Positions 1 to 8,725 of a stretch of DNA of 21,556 bases are shown here, one piece after another. Position 1 is the first letter of the stretch; each line of letters begins with the position of its first letter. The notes beneath the pieces were generated by a model, which worked only from the letters and a program-made list of their open reading frames with translations, searched no databases and was not told the origin of the DNA. The stretch is from CAZKHG01 sp964552655 (GTDB lineage: Bacteria > Bacteroidota > Bacteroidia > Bacteroidales > Tenuifilaceae): contig CAZKHG010000054.1 in NCBI GenBank assembly GCA_964552655.1, forward strand, positions 1 through 21,556. Direction: 5' to 3'. A program made the position numbers and the translations under genes.

Positions 1-2694
1 GGTATGTTCCAAATCACAAAATCCTTTTCCGGGAGAGTACCCTTTTTCGGTTTCTGGGTTATTAAATATCCTTAAGCGAACGTAGTTAAAACCATGATCT
101 TTAAGAATACTTATTGCATCTTTTTCAACGCCCTTATCTTTAAACTTTACGCCCCTTGTCTCAAGCTCAGGGAGATAAGAAATATCTGCACCAAGCATTT
201 TGCCAATTTCCTTTTTCTTGATATTATTATACTTTTGCAAATAGAGCTTGTTATTCAAAGGGGAAATGGTATGAATTTCTGTACCACCTGGCCATTGTAT
301 CCCTTCTGACTCAACCTTAAGTTTAATGATCCCCGGTGTTTTCCCTGCTTGGATTATCAGCTGGCACTTGCCATTGAATAGTTTACGCTGCCAACCTCCC
401 TCAATACATTTATCAGGCTCATGGCTGCTGGGGTCTCCGTTGCCCACCCCGATAATTTTTGCATCGCCGGTAAGGGTAAATTTTAAAAGATTCTGAGCGG
501 TTGGAACCTCTCTCCCTTTTCTATCCACAACAGAGAAGTTGATTACGGTTGCATCTTTGCCATCAGCAATCATCGTTGTTTTATAAGGGGTGGTAACTAT
601 GTCAGTGGGTTCATCGGTAGTTTCCACTTTATACTCAATTTGTTTTCCGCTTTTAATACCAACAGCTCTTAGAACCCCAGGTTTATATATTACGCTCCAT
701 TTCAGATGGCTATTTTTAGGCATTATCTTTTTGCCCAGGCTCTCATCGTTAAGAAAAAGTTCAACTTCATCGGCATTGGAGTTAACCCATACATCAATAG
801 GTTTCCCTTCCATTCCTTTCCAGTTCCAATGAGGTGAAATATGAATTACCGGCTCATCCTTCCACCAGGATTTATAGTAGTAGTAAATATTTTTAGGGAA
901 CCCACACATATCCATAATCCCAAAATGGGAATTGATGTTGGGCCATTGATATGGGGTAGGTTCACCTCTGTAGTCAAATCCAGTCCATACATAACCACCA
1001 AGCATCCACGGATTATCTGCGGCAATAGGCCACCAGTCCTCTGCCCGTGAAGCCCACCAGGGTGCAGTAATATCCTGATCGGGAACATAGCAGTTGACTG
1101 TGTCCTTAAAGTAAATCCCACGGGTTGTAACGGTACTGCCCATTTCTGTACCTATTACAGGTTGATTGGGATGATCATTATGATATGGAACCAGGTATTT
1201 CTCCCTATAGTTAAATCCACGAACAGGAATTACTTCATTTATCCCTTTATAAACATTTCCCAGATCAGCAGCATAAGTGCTTATTCTGGTCGGATCCAAC
1301 TCTATTTGTTTCGCAAGAAACGAAAGTGCCAGCCTTTTACCAATACTGTTTTGTTGAACATAACCTTCCTCGTTTCCAATAGACCACATGAAAACCGATG
1401 GGTGATTCCTGTCTCGTTTTATCAGCCTGACAAATTGATCGAGATATTCCGGGCTGCTGTTTAAAAGCCTTGTTTCATCCAGAACGAGCATTCCCAGGCT
1501 GTCGCATGCATCTAAAAGTTCAGGGGTTGGAGGGTTGTGGCTTGTTCTGTACGAATTTGCACCAAGCTCCTTAAGAAGTTTTATTCGATAGTACTGAAGG
1601 TAATCGGGTAGGGCAGACCCGACACCCGCATGATCCTGATGGTTGTTTACCCCTTTAATTTTAATTGGTTTCCCATTTAAAAATATGCCCTTTTTAGCGT
1701 CAACTGTTATTGTTCGGATCCCAAACCGAGTTTCAACCTTGTCGATAATTTTCCCTTTATATTTAATAATACTTATAGCTTTATACAAATAAGGATCATC
1801 TAGTGACCATAAGCGTGGGTTATTCAAATTCAGCTGCTGTTTGATAACCTTTACTTCATTCAGCCCTAAACTAAATGGTTCATCTTTGGTTATGGTGAGT
1901 ATTTTTCCCACTCTTTCAGTAACAGTTGATTGAACCGTATATCCTTTAACTTGCTGTAATGTTAGATTTTTAATCTCGATATCAACAAAAATGATGGCTT
2001 TATTATCTTTTACCTCTGAACGAATGAAAACTCCATCATGAGCTATATGCACCGGATTATAACTTGTTAACCAAACATGACGGTATATTCCGGCACCTTC
2101 ATAAAACCAACCCTCTGATTGGGTTGCATCAGCCCTTACGACCAGAACATTTTTTCCGCCAAAATTAAGGTAGTCGGTAATATCATAGTTAACACCAATA
2201 TAGCCACTTTCATTATTCCCGAGATAGAAACCATTTACCCATATTAATGCATCGCGAAAAATGCCATCGAATTGAACAGCAAACCGTTTACCTGAATCTG
2301 CTTTTTCCACCCAAAAAGTTTTACGGTACCACCCAATGCTGTTTTCAGGGTAAAGCCCGCCAATCGGTTTATACCCATGCGCCATGATATCAAAGTTGGG
2401 CGAATTCTGGAAGGGGAGTTCCACTGCCCAATCGTGTGGTAATTGAACTGTACGCCAGGATCGGTCATCAAATTGAGGATTGATTGCAGTTCCTTCGGTT
2501 TTGCCCGTTTTAGAAAATATATTGACAATTTTAAAGTTGAAATCCCTGCCCGGGTCGGTTGCATGCCCCAGGTTAAATTTCCAATCATGGTCAATATTGA
2601 CCTTTTCTCTGGTAGTGGCTTCTTGTGCTAAGGATAGTTTAGCAAGCAAGGAGGTATTTACTATGATTAAAAATAGAGTGATAAACCTTTTCAT
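1..2694 (-). CDS. GH2 beta-galactosidase fused to GH53 endo-beta-1,4-galactanase (3' end outside window)
   Basis: One uninterrupted frame from ATG 2694 to the window edge gives 898 residues and continues outside. A signal peptide (MKRFITLFLIIVNTSLLAKLSLAQ) without a lipobox Cys indicates export. Residues about 30-215 are the GH2 sugar-binding domain (LPHDWAVE), 220-330 the Ig-like domain and 335-615 the TIM barrel. The barrel has acid/base Glu442 in IGNEEG and probable nucleophile Glu517 in IGTEMGS. Residues about 620-690 resemble DUF4982 and 697-812 the GH2 C-terminal domain 5 (VGNGDPSSH). After a short charged linker, residues about 830-898 match the GH53 N-terminus (GADISYLPELE, NYVRLRIF, KGFCDLEHT); the GH53 catalytic Glu residues lie beyond the edge. 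The family knowledge predicts that GH53 cuts pectic beta-1,4-galactan internally while GH2 removes galactose. No stop or frameshift occurs across the junction, which I translated codon by codon. The GH2 specificity is inferred. Confidence 0.9.
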   Translation of the reverse strand, partial: MKRFITLFLIIVNTSLLAKLSLAQEATTREKVNIDHDWKFNLGHATDPGRDFNFKIVNIFSKTGKTEGTAINPQFDDRSWRTVQLPHDWAVELPFQNSPNFDIMAHGYKPIGGLYPENSIGWYRKTFWVEKADSGKRFAVQFDGIFRDALIWVNGFYLGNNESGYIGVNYDITDYLNFGGKNVLVVRADATQSEGWFYEGAGIYRHVWLTSYNPVHIAHDGVFIRSEVKDNKAIIFVDIEIKNLTLQQVKGYTVQSTVTERVGKILTITKDEPFSLGLNEVKVIKQQLNLNNPRLWSLDDPYLYKAISIIKYKGKIIDKVETRFGIRTITVDAKKGIFLNGKPIKIKGVNNHQDHAGVGSALPDYLQYYRIKLLKELGANSYRTSHNPPTPELLDACDSLGMLVLDETRLLNSSPEYLDQFVRLIKRDRNHPSVFMWSIGNEEGYVQQNSIGKRLALSFLAKQIELDPTRISTYAADLGNVYKGINEVIPVRGFNYREKYLVPYHNDHPNQPVIGTEMGSTVTTRGIYFKDTVNCYVPDQDITAPWWASRAEDWWPIAADNPWMLGGYVWTGFDYRGEPTPYQWPNINSHFGIMDMCGFPKNIYYYYKSWWKDEPVIHISPHWNWKGMEGKPIDVWVNSNADEVELFLNDESLGKKIMPKNSHLKWSVIYKPGVLRAVGIKSGKQIEYKVETTDEPTDIVTTPYKTTMIADGKDATVINFSVVDRKGREVPTAQNLLKFTLTGDAKIIGVGNGDPSSHEPDKCIEGGWQRKLFNGKCQLIIQAGKTPGIIKLKVESEGIQWPGGTEIHTISPLNNKLYLQKYNNIKKKEIGKMLGADISYLPELETRGVKFKDKGVEKDAISILKDHGFNYVRLRIFNNPETEKGYSPGKGFCDLEHT

Positions 2695-2734
2695 GTGAGT
2701 GGATTATTAATATTTGATAAAAATTCCAAACACT

Positions 2735-2742
2735 CAAATATA
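2735..2742 (-). promoter_or_regulatory. Candidate -7 promoter box for the GH2-GH53 gene
   Basis: The minus strand reads TATATTTG, a perfect match to the Bacteroidetes -7 consensus TAnnTTTG, 40 nt before the GH2-GH53 start codon. The -33 region is T-rich without a clear TTTG. The 133-bp gap to the preceding amylase gene shows no convincing terminator, so read-through from upstream is also possible. Such AT-rich boxes can occur by chance. Confidence 0.4.
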
Positions 2743-2827
2743 GGTAAAGAAACTATTGTAAAAAATAGCTAATTACCCAGCATGTTTACTACAACTTCTA
2801 TTTTTATTGAAAGGATTTAATCACTTA

Positions 2828-5596
2828 TCAATTCACTATTACAATTTTGCTGTAATTTTTGTCACCCGTTTGAATTTTGCAAATATAAAAGCCTCGTGGT
2901 AATATCGAAGGAATTGAAATTTCTATAATATTCAACCCGCTTTCAAGGCTTTCTAATTTTTTTTCAAGAATTAACACACCTAATGAATTGTAAATAGATA
3001 CTGAACTGTGAGTTGAGTAATTTGAATTAATGCCAATATTAAAACGACCGCTATTAGGATTTGGCCAAATTTCAACCTCAACATCTTTATTCTGATCTTT
3101 ATTTATACCAACATAAACATTCTCTTTCTTTATCCGTTTCGATGTGTATAATCGGTACTCACCAGGTTTGAATGTATAATTGACATTGACATTTGACAGA
3201 TCAACAGAATCCTGGGAGAAAAATTCGTACCATTTCCCGGTTCCGGGAAAATCAAGGGTAAAGGTTTCGGGTTGAACATTGAAATTGCCCATAACTAAGG
3301 CATCCATATCAACACCATCCAGTTTAATCCATTTCTTTGCTCCTGTAAAGGAAAGGGTAAAGTTAGTGGTTTTAAAAACCTCATAATCCTTCTTAAGCCT
3401 GATCAGCTGTGCGTATGTATTGAATAGTTTTCTTCGGTTTAAATTTTCGTAATAGTCCCAATGAATTGGTTTACGACCAACACGTCCATTGTAATCAATT
3501 GAAATATCATAGCCCAACTCGCCAAATTGCCAGATCATTTTTGGGCCTGGAACTGTGAAAAAGAAAAGTGCTGCCATCTCATTTCTGGCTAACCCGGTAT
3601 TCAGGTCTCTTACGTTGTAAGCAGTGTTTGTGCTATTCCCATAAGTTAAGTTTTTAAACATCAACCTTTCCTCATCGTGGCTTTCCATATAACCTACCAA
3701 ATGTGGGAAACCCCATCCTCTGGCTTTATAAGATACCCATGAAAAATCTGAGTTGGGAAGCCAGCCCATTGTTGCCTCGTTATAGTTGTAGTTTGAGTTT
3801 CCCCAAATCATCATTCCGTAGTTGGAAAGTTCCGTCTCTTCTGTATTAGCGCAGAAATGCTCAAGAATTAAATATGCGTTTTGATTAACACTCCAAATTT
3901 TATCTGCGTAATGCTTTAGTATGGCAATTCGGCTTGCATCGTAAGCATTACCATCGCCCGGTGTATTGGTAAATCCTTTGGAAAAGTCAAACCTAAAGCC
4001 ATCTATTTTGTATTCCGTGAGCCAATAACTCAAAACACTATCAACGAACGCCTTGGTGAACAGGCTCTCGTGGTTGAAATCGTAACCCCAGGAATAGGTT
4101 GTGTTTGGGCTGGTAACATTATACCAGGGGTTATCGGTAGTGGGCTGATATGTGCTTGTATTATAGTACATTTGAACAAGGGGCGATTCCTCGTAGGAAT
4201 GGTTGAGCACGATATCCATGATTACTGCAATTCCTTCTCTGTGGCATTCATCAATAAAAGCCTTATAATCATTTGGAGTACCATAAGCCTTATCGGGGGC
4301 AAAATAAAAAGACGGGTTGTAGCCCCAGCTGTCGTTGCCCTGAAACTCGTTAATGGGCATAAGCTCTATGGCGTTTACACCCAGTTTTTTAAGATAGCTG
4401 ATAGAATCTTTTGCCGTTCCAATAAAGTCGCCACTTACAAAATCACGAACGTGAAGTTCGTATATTACCAGATCCTTTTTAAGTGGTGGGCTAAAAGGTG
4501 ATGATGTCCAGGTGTAAGAATCACTATTGATTTTAAAAACCGATGCAACGCCAGATGTTTTATCCCGGGGATAAGAGACCAGATTTGGGTAGTTGGTTGC
4601 GCTGATATACTGATCGTATTGATCGCTTGTTTTGGTGCAGTATGGATCGGCTAACCGGATTTTACCATCCAACAGGTACTGATAAATGTACTCTTTATCA
4701 GCATTTAAACCAGTTACTGTTAACCAGTAATATTTCCCATCGGGGGTACGCTTCATATAAAATTGTTCATCTACCATCCAATTGCTGAAATCTCCAATGA
4801 GGTAACAGTATGTTTTCTTTGCCGGCGGATCATATAAAACAAAAGTAACAGTTTGATTATCTACAATATTTACACCTGGTTTTGATCCCAGCGGCAAAGC
4901 CTCTACCGTAACTTCAGGCCTGATGATAATATAAACCGAATCTTTTTTGGTTTCGGTTGCATTGGAGGCAACAGCCTTAACCCAATGCTTGCCATATTGA
5001 TCGGCAAAATAAGTATGTGAAAGCGATGTTGATGTGGTTGATGTAACCTGATTCCCATCAATAAATAGAGCAAGAGAAGTTGACCCATTGGCCGAAACAT
5101 TAACCGGGATTGTTGAATAAATATTGTAAATGGGTTGGCTTTGTAAGGGTGATGTGATATTAACGGTTATTCCCTGTTCATATACGTTATAAAAGATATC
5201 TTCGGTTTGCTTAGTTCCATCGCTGCTACGAAACACAAAGCATAGCTGGGTAATTTTAATTCCAGCAGGAACATTATAAAATTGTCTGATGGAGGGGCTG
5301 ATTGTTAAGGAGTAAGTGTTTGTTCCCAACCTGGTCAGTTTTGGTTGAGTTGTATTATTCGGCCACGCTCCAATAACATATTGCCACTGGGTAGAACCTT
5401 GTACTTTCACCCCGGTATGTGCATAAACCTCCCCTGTATAATTAAGTAAATCCTGCCGGGTTGCTTTGGTGGCATCAAAAATTACCGTAACCTGATCAAC
5501 ATCTGTTGGCAGGGTAGGGGTTACGGTTATAACCTGTGCAATTAGTTGAACATTTATTATAACAAGGTAAAAAACTGATAATAGAACTCTTTTCAT
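2828..5596 (-). CDS. Secreted multidomain GH13 alpha-amylase with T9SS sorting domain
   Basis: This 922-residue protein has a Sec signal peptide ending near residue 21 (VQLIAQ). The N-terminal region of about 350 residues contains Ig-like/E-set modules, including a CBM48-like stretch around 260-330 (GDFSNW...YIYQYLLDG). The GH13 barrel follows: region I DIVLNH, region II GFRFDF with nucleophile Asp537, region III ILEHF with acid/base Glu579, and region IV ESHDEE with Asp641. All three catalytic carboxylates are present. The last about 80 residues (IWPNPNSGRFNI ... SKIVIVN) are a type A T9SS C-terminal sorting domain, so the enzyme is expected to be secreted or anchored outside the outer membrane. 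Family members hydrolyse alpha-1,4 (sometimes alpha-1,6) glucans. It starts 12 bp after the preceding GH13 lipoprotein gene, so the two are very likely co-transcribed and act on the same alpha-glucan. Confidence 0.93.
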   Translation of the reverse strand: MKRVLLSVFYLVIINVQLIAQVITVTPTLPTDVDQVTVIFDATKATRQDLLNYTGEVYAHTGVKVQGSTQWQYVIGAWPNNTTQPKLTRLGTNTYSLTISPSIRQFYNVPAGIKITQLCFVFRSSDGTKQTEDIFYNVYEQGITVNITSPLQSQPIYNIYSTIPVNVSANGSTSLALFIDGNQVTSTTSTSLSHTYFADQYGKHWVKAVASNATETKKDSVYIIIRPEVTVEALPLGSKPGVNIVDNQTVTFVLYDPPAKKTYCYLIGDFSNWMVDEQFYMKRTPDGKYYWLTVTGLNADKEYIYQYLLDGKIRLADPYCTKTSDQYDQYISATNYPNLVSYPRDKTSGVASVFKINSDSYTWTSSPFSPPLKKDLVIYELHVRDFVSGDFIGTAKDSISYLKKLGVNAIELMPINEFQGNDSWGYNPSFYFAPDKAYGTPNDYKAFIDECHREGIAVIMDIVLNHSYEESPLVQMYYNTSTYQPTTDNPWYNVTSPNTTYSWGYDFNHESLFTKAFVDSVLSYWLTEYKIDGFRFDFSKGFTNTPGDGNAYDASRIAILKHYADKIWSVNQNAYLILEHFCANTEETELSNYGMMIWGNSNYNYNEATMGWLPNSDFSWVSYKARGWGFPHLVGYMESHDEERLMFKNLTYGNSTNTAYNVRDLNTGLARNEMAALFFFTVPGPKMIWQFGELGYDISIDYNGRVGRKPIHWDYYENLNRRKLFNTYAQLIRLKKDYEVFKTTNFTLSFTGAKKWIKLDGVDMDALVMGNFNVQPETFTLDFPGTGKWYEFFSQDSVDLSNVNVNYTFKPGEYRLYTSKRIKKENVYVGINKDQNKDVEVEIWPNPNSGRFNIGINSNYSTHSSVSIYNSLGVLILEKKLESLESGLNIIEISIPSILPRGFYICKIQTGDKNYSKIVIVN

Positions 5597-5608
5597 TATC
5601 TGATAAAT

Positions 5609-7516
5609 TTATTTTGTTTTTACAGGGATGAGAATACAGGCTTTCATTTTTTCAAGTGAACACTTAATGATCCCGTCTTCAGGTTTATAAATAATTGTGC
5701 TTTCCAGGGCATTCTCGTAGCTAATATCTTTTTTTGCCGGAACACTTATTGTTTGTTTTTTGTTTGATTTATTGAATATTACAATGATTTCATTGCCATC
5801 GTAACTCCTTGTATATGCTAAGATTTCATTTTTATCGTCAACTACTGGGAATGTTATATCTCCATAAATAAGAGCAGGGTTGTTTTTTCTTATGCTGATC
5901 AGCTTCTTATAAAATTCCAGCAAAGTTTTATCCTGCTCAACCCTATCTTTTTTTCGTGAATTATTGAAAGGGTGGTGTGTTTCATCCTCATATTTAATAT
6001 CATTCCAAATCATTGGTTTACGGCAATCAGGATCGTCAGCTCCCCACATGCCAATTTCATCGCCATACCAGATGTGCGGTGCGCCAATATACGTGAATTG
6101 ATGAATCAGGAGCATTTCCTGAATAGCACGTGTCATTGCATCGGGTTTATCAATCTTGTAATTGATATCATCGTAGGGTTTGGCTTTAAACTTATACGGA
6201 TTTTTGTTGTATAAGTCTGTTGATATTCGGGGTGCATCGTGGCTGGCAACAAGGTTCATCATTGCCTGTTGCCTGTCAATGCCAATACCCGTTGCTTTAT
6301 CAATTAATTCATTTACAAATTCGCTTACTTTTAATTGAGCAGGTACGTCGTTAAAGAACTGACGCACTGGCCTATACCATCTGTAATTCATAATGGCATC
6401 AAACTGATCGCCTTGCAGAAAGCTATTGGGTAGCATTAAGGTATCGGGCCAGGTTTTCCACCAAATCTCACCAACCAGGTAGGCCTCAGGGTTTACCTGT
6501 CGAACTTCTTTTCTGAATTCTCTCCAAAAACCCATGGGTACCTCGGCGGCAACATCTAGCCGGTAGCCATCAATTCCATCCTCAGGATTTTTATCATTAT
6601 TCGGATCCAGCCAGCGCTTGACAACAGAGAAAATGTGGTTTTTAGCACTTTGGCTATGAAGATTACCCTCATAGGGCATTTCGTGTTTGCCAATAATATC
6701 TTTTTTAAGTTCAGGCATGGTTGGTACTCCAGCCCAGCCTTTATACATAAATTCATTTTTAGGTGTAGCAGGATCATCAAAACTTTCAATTTCATACCAA
6801 TCTGCAACTTTGGATTTTTCCCCGTTTCTTTTCACATCTTCAAAAGCCCAGAATGTTTTCCCGGTATGGTTAAATGAGTAATCGAGAATAACTTTAATGC
6901 CATAATCATGGCATTTTTTTACAACCTTTAAAAAAAGGCTGTCGGCTGTGGTAAATTGCCATGTATTTGGGTTTAAAGGATTTTCTTTTTCAATTTGTTC
7001 TTTGTCTTTCCTTGGGTTAGGCCCAAAATTTCTATCAATGTGATGCCAGTATCGGGGGTCATATTTATGTAGGGAAGGAGAATCGTTTAATGGGTTAAAA
7101 TAGATGGCATTTATACCTAGATCTTTTAAATAGGGCAGTTTGTCCATAACACCTTGCAGATCGCCTCCATAACGACGGAGCTGAAGGTTGTCCCATTTAT
7201 TTTGTAATCCTGAATTGGTAAAATATTCATCAGGTTTGTACCAATCCTGTCCCCAAGGGGTAACCGACCAGTTTACAGGTATTGAATCCGGGTATGTGCC
7301 TCGGATATCTTCTCTTGTTGGGTCGTTGGAAGTATCGCCATTTCTGAATCTTTCAACAAATATCTGATACCAAATGGCTGTCTTCGACCATTCAGGTACT
7401 CGCCTTAATTCCTCCCTAATTGCCTCATTATCTTTTAAGTTCCTTTCAGGATTTGTATTGCATGAAAAGAGGATTATGATCGGAATAACATAAAAGAAAT
7501 TATGTGAGGTTTTCAT
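5609..7516 (-). CDS. GH13 alpha-amylase-family lipoprotein
   Basis: This 635-residue protein has a lipoprotein signal peptide with a lipobox ending IILFSC (Cys19). It is a GH13 enzyme: YQIFVERFRNGD at the barrel start, region I DYSFNH, region II GYRLDV with nucleophile Asp321, region III VGEIWW with acid/base Glu350, and region IV ASHDAP with Asp427. The C-terminus is a beta-rich domain C typical of GH13. By family it should cut alpha-glucan chains or maltodextrins at the cell envelope, analogous to SusG or SusA of the Bacteroides sus system, though I cannot separate endo-amylase from neopullulanase or cyclomaltodextrinase. It is the first gene after the hairpin at 7593-7626 and is followed 12 bp later by the T9SS amylase. 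No strong acidic surface-export motif follows Cys19 (CNTNPERN), so periplasmic-facing anchoring is possible. Confidence 0.93.
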   Translation of the reverse strand: MKTSHNFFYVIPIIILFSCNTNPERNLKDNEAIREELRRVPEWSKTAIWYQIFVERFRNGDTSNDPTREDIRGTYPDSIPVNWSVTPWGQDWYKPDEYFTNSGLQNKWDNLQLRRYGGDLQGVMDKLPYLKDLGINAIYFNPLNDSPSLHKYDPRYWHHIDRNFGPNPRKDKEQIEKENPLNPNTWQFTTADSLFLKVVKKCHDYGIKVILDYSFNHTGKTFWAFEDVKRNGEKSKVADWYEIESFDDPATPKNEFMYKGWAGVPTMPELKKDIIGKHEMPYEGNLHSQSAKNHIFSVVKRWLDPNNDKNPEDGIDGYRLDVAAEVPMGFWREFRKEVRQVNPEAYLVGEIWWKTWPDTLMLPNSFLQGDQFDAIMNYRWYRPVRQFFNDVPAQLKVSEFVNELIDKATGIGIDRQQAMMNLVASHDAPRISTDLYNKNPYKFKAKPYDDINYKIDKPDAMTRAIQEMLLIHQFTYIGAPHIWYGDEIGMWGADDPDCRKPMIWNDIKYEDETHHPFNNSRKKDRVEQDKTLLEFYKKLISIRKNNPALIYGDITFPVVDDKNEILAYTRSYDGNEIIVIFNKSNKKQTISVPAKKDISYENALESTIIYKPEDGIIKCSLEKMKACILIPVKTK

Positions 7517-7592
7517 GGTATCAGGATTTATTTATTGAAGGATAAAATATATATAGCAATTAATTTTAATACAGTATTTTATAGATTTGAAA

Positions 7593-7626
7593 AAAAAGGC
7601 TGTCCCCAAAATGGGACAGCCTTTTT
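7593..7626 (-). terminator. Terminator-like hairpin after the SusE-like gene
   Basis: A perfect 14-bp inverted repeat (core GGCTGTCCC / GGGACAGCC) has a 6-nt loop and is flanked by A and T runs, so it can terminate in either direction. It lies 15 bp past the SusE-like stop codon and before the GH13 genes. It probably makes the binding and transport genes more abundant than the enzyme genes through partial termination. Confidence 0.8.
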
Positions 7627-7640
7627 GAAAAATAAATCGT

Positions 7641-8705
7641 TTAATTCTTTGTTACACGGTATTTATAAGGCGGTTTACTTAAATTTAAAGTGATTGTGTA
7701 GTTTCCAGCAGATGTAATTGCAATGTTAGAACCACCGGCTTCAACCTTGAAATCGCCTTCATTGTCACCATAATTTAATGCCCAGTCATCGTTGGCCCTG
7801 AATTTGATCTCACCAACAACCAAATCGATAGTTGCAGACCAGATTTTAGTGGTAGGATCATAGGTCATATTCTGATCGGAGCCCCATCCGCCTGCAGTTG
7901 CAGAACCAATAATACCCCAATCGGTTTTCATTGTTGTGTAAGTAGCTTCATTCAGGTTGGCATTAATTTTGAAGTAGCCTGGACCATTTGTAACCTTAAT
8001 GTTATTTCCACCCCAGCTACCAATCTGCAGAGTACCGGATTGTCCACCGCCATCAGGATCACCAATGGTGTTAGCTTCTTCCCATCCGGCAATTTTGGTA
8101 AGTTTAAATTCAGTAGTGGCATCAGTGAAATTAATATAGCCCTCATATTTACCATCATCCTTGACAGAATAAAGGAAATCACAGGTACTATGATTCCATC
8201 CGCAATAACCTCCCGGAACCCAAAGCTGAGGATAATTGATTATCTCCTCATAAGGGGTAATGGCAATTTTAACAGAATCTGAATAAATGGGATCAACATT
8301 TGAACTGATAGTGGCCCTAACCCTTACAACAATTTGAGTTGAAGCATTTTCAACTAAACCCATCAATAGGAACTTGGTGTTGATTTGACCAATGGTGTAG
8401 GTAATACTTGTCCCGGTTGTAGTGGCAAAATTAGATGCTTGGGAGAAATTTCTGCCAGCCTTATCAACTTGTAAAGTGTAGGTTACAGAGGCATCAAACC
8501 CAAAATCAACAGGGGTCCATGTAAATGCTGGAAAATTATCACTTGCATTGGCTTGCAGAAGTGTATATGAACTTCCATCGGTAATTCCTTGAATAGCGGG
8601 TGCAACAACCTTAGTTGGGTTTAAGGTTGGCCCTGTTTCATTCTCTTCGCAAGAAATAAACAGCACACTAATAATCAAGGTAATAAATATTGTTATTCTT
8701 TTCAT
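7641..8705 (-). CDS. SusE/SusF-like surface glycan-binding lipoprotein
   Basis: From ATG 8705 (MKRITIFITLIISVLFISC) this is 354 residues; an upstream TTG at 8714 would add three. The ATG is preferred because it opens a standard lipoprotein signal peptide with lipobox FISC. CEENE directly after the Cys resembles an acidic surface-export signal. The N-terminal half matches the SusE fold (PAIQGITDGSSYTLLQA, FTWTPVDFGFDASVTYTLQVDKAG). The C-terminal half holds two SusE/F-type carbohydrate-binding modules (WVPGGYCGWN... and WGIIGSATAGGWGSDQNM...). Aromatic positions in these modules usually stack on glucan in starch systems. It starts 20 bp after susD and belongs to the susCDE transcript. The role is to hold an alpha-glucan at the cell surface; the substrate is inferred from the neighbouring GH13 enzymes. 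Confidence 0.88.
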   Translation of the reverse strand: MKRITIFITLIISVLFISCEENETGPTLNPTKVVAPAIQGITDGSSYTLLQANASDNFPAFTWTPVDFGFDASVTYTLQVDKAGRNFSQASNFATTTGTSITYTIGQINTKFLLMGLVENASTQIVVRVRATISSNVDPIYSDSVKIAITPYEEIINYPQLWVPGGYCGWNHSTCDFLYSVKDDGKYEGYINFTDATTEFKLTKIAGWEEANTIGDPDGGGQSGTLQIGSWGGNNIKVTNGPGYFKINANLNEATYTTMKTDWGIIGSATAGGWGSDQNMTYDPTTKIWSATIDLVVGEIKFRANDDWALNYGDNEGDFKVEAGGSNIAITSAGNYTITLNLSKPPYKYRVTKN

Positions 8706-8725
8706 TTTTCTCAAAATATTAACTT

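Noticed and set aside
846..2594. Open frames at 846-1121 and 2244-2594 on the minus strand and 2443-2698 on the plus strand as separate genes
   Set aside because: They are out-of-frame shadows of the GH2-GH53 gene, whose true frame stays open through the window edge and carries all the family motifs.
1..2694. A broken or frameshifted GH2 gene
   Set aside because: No closed ORF covers the region because the stop codon is outside the window; triplets from 2694 to 1 are in a single frame with no stop in the parts I translated codon by codon.
2695..2827. Terminator between the T9SS amylase and the GH2-GH53 gene
   Set aside because: I found only weak AT-rich pairings without a stable stem and U-tract.
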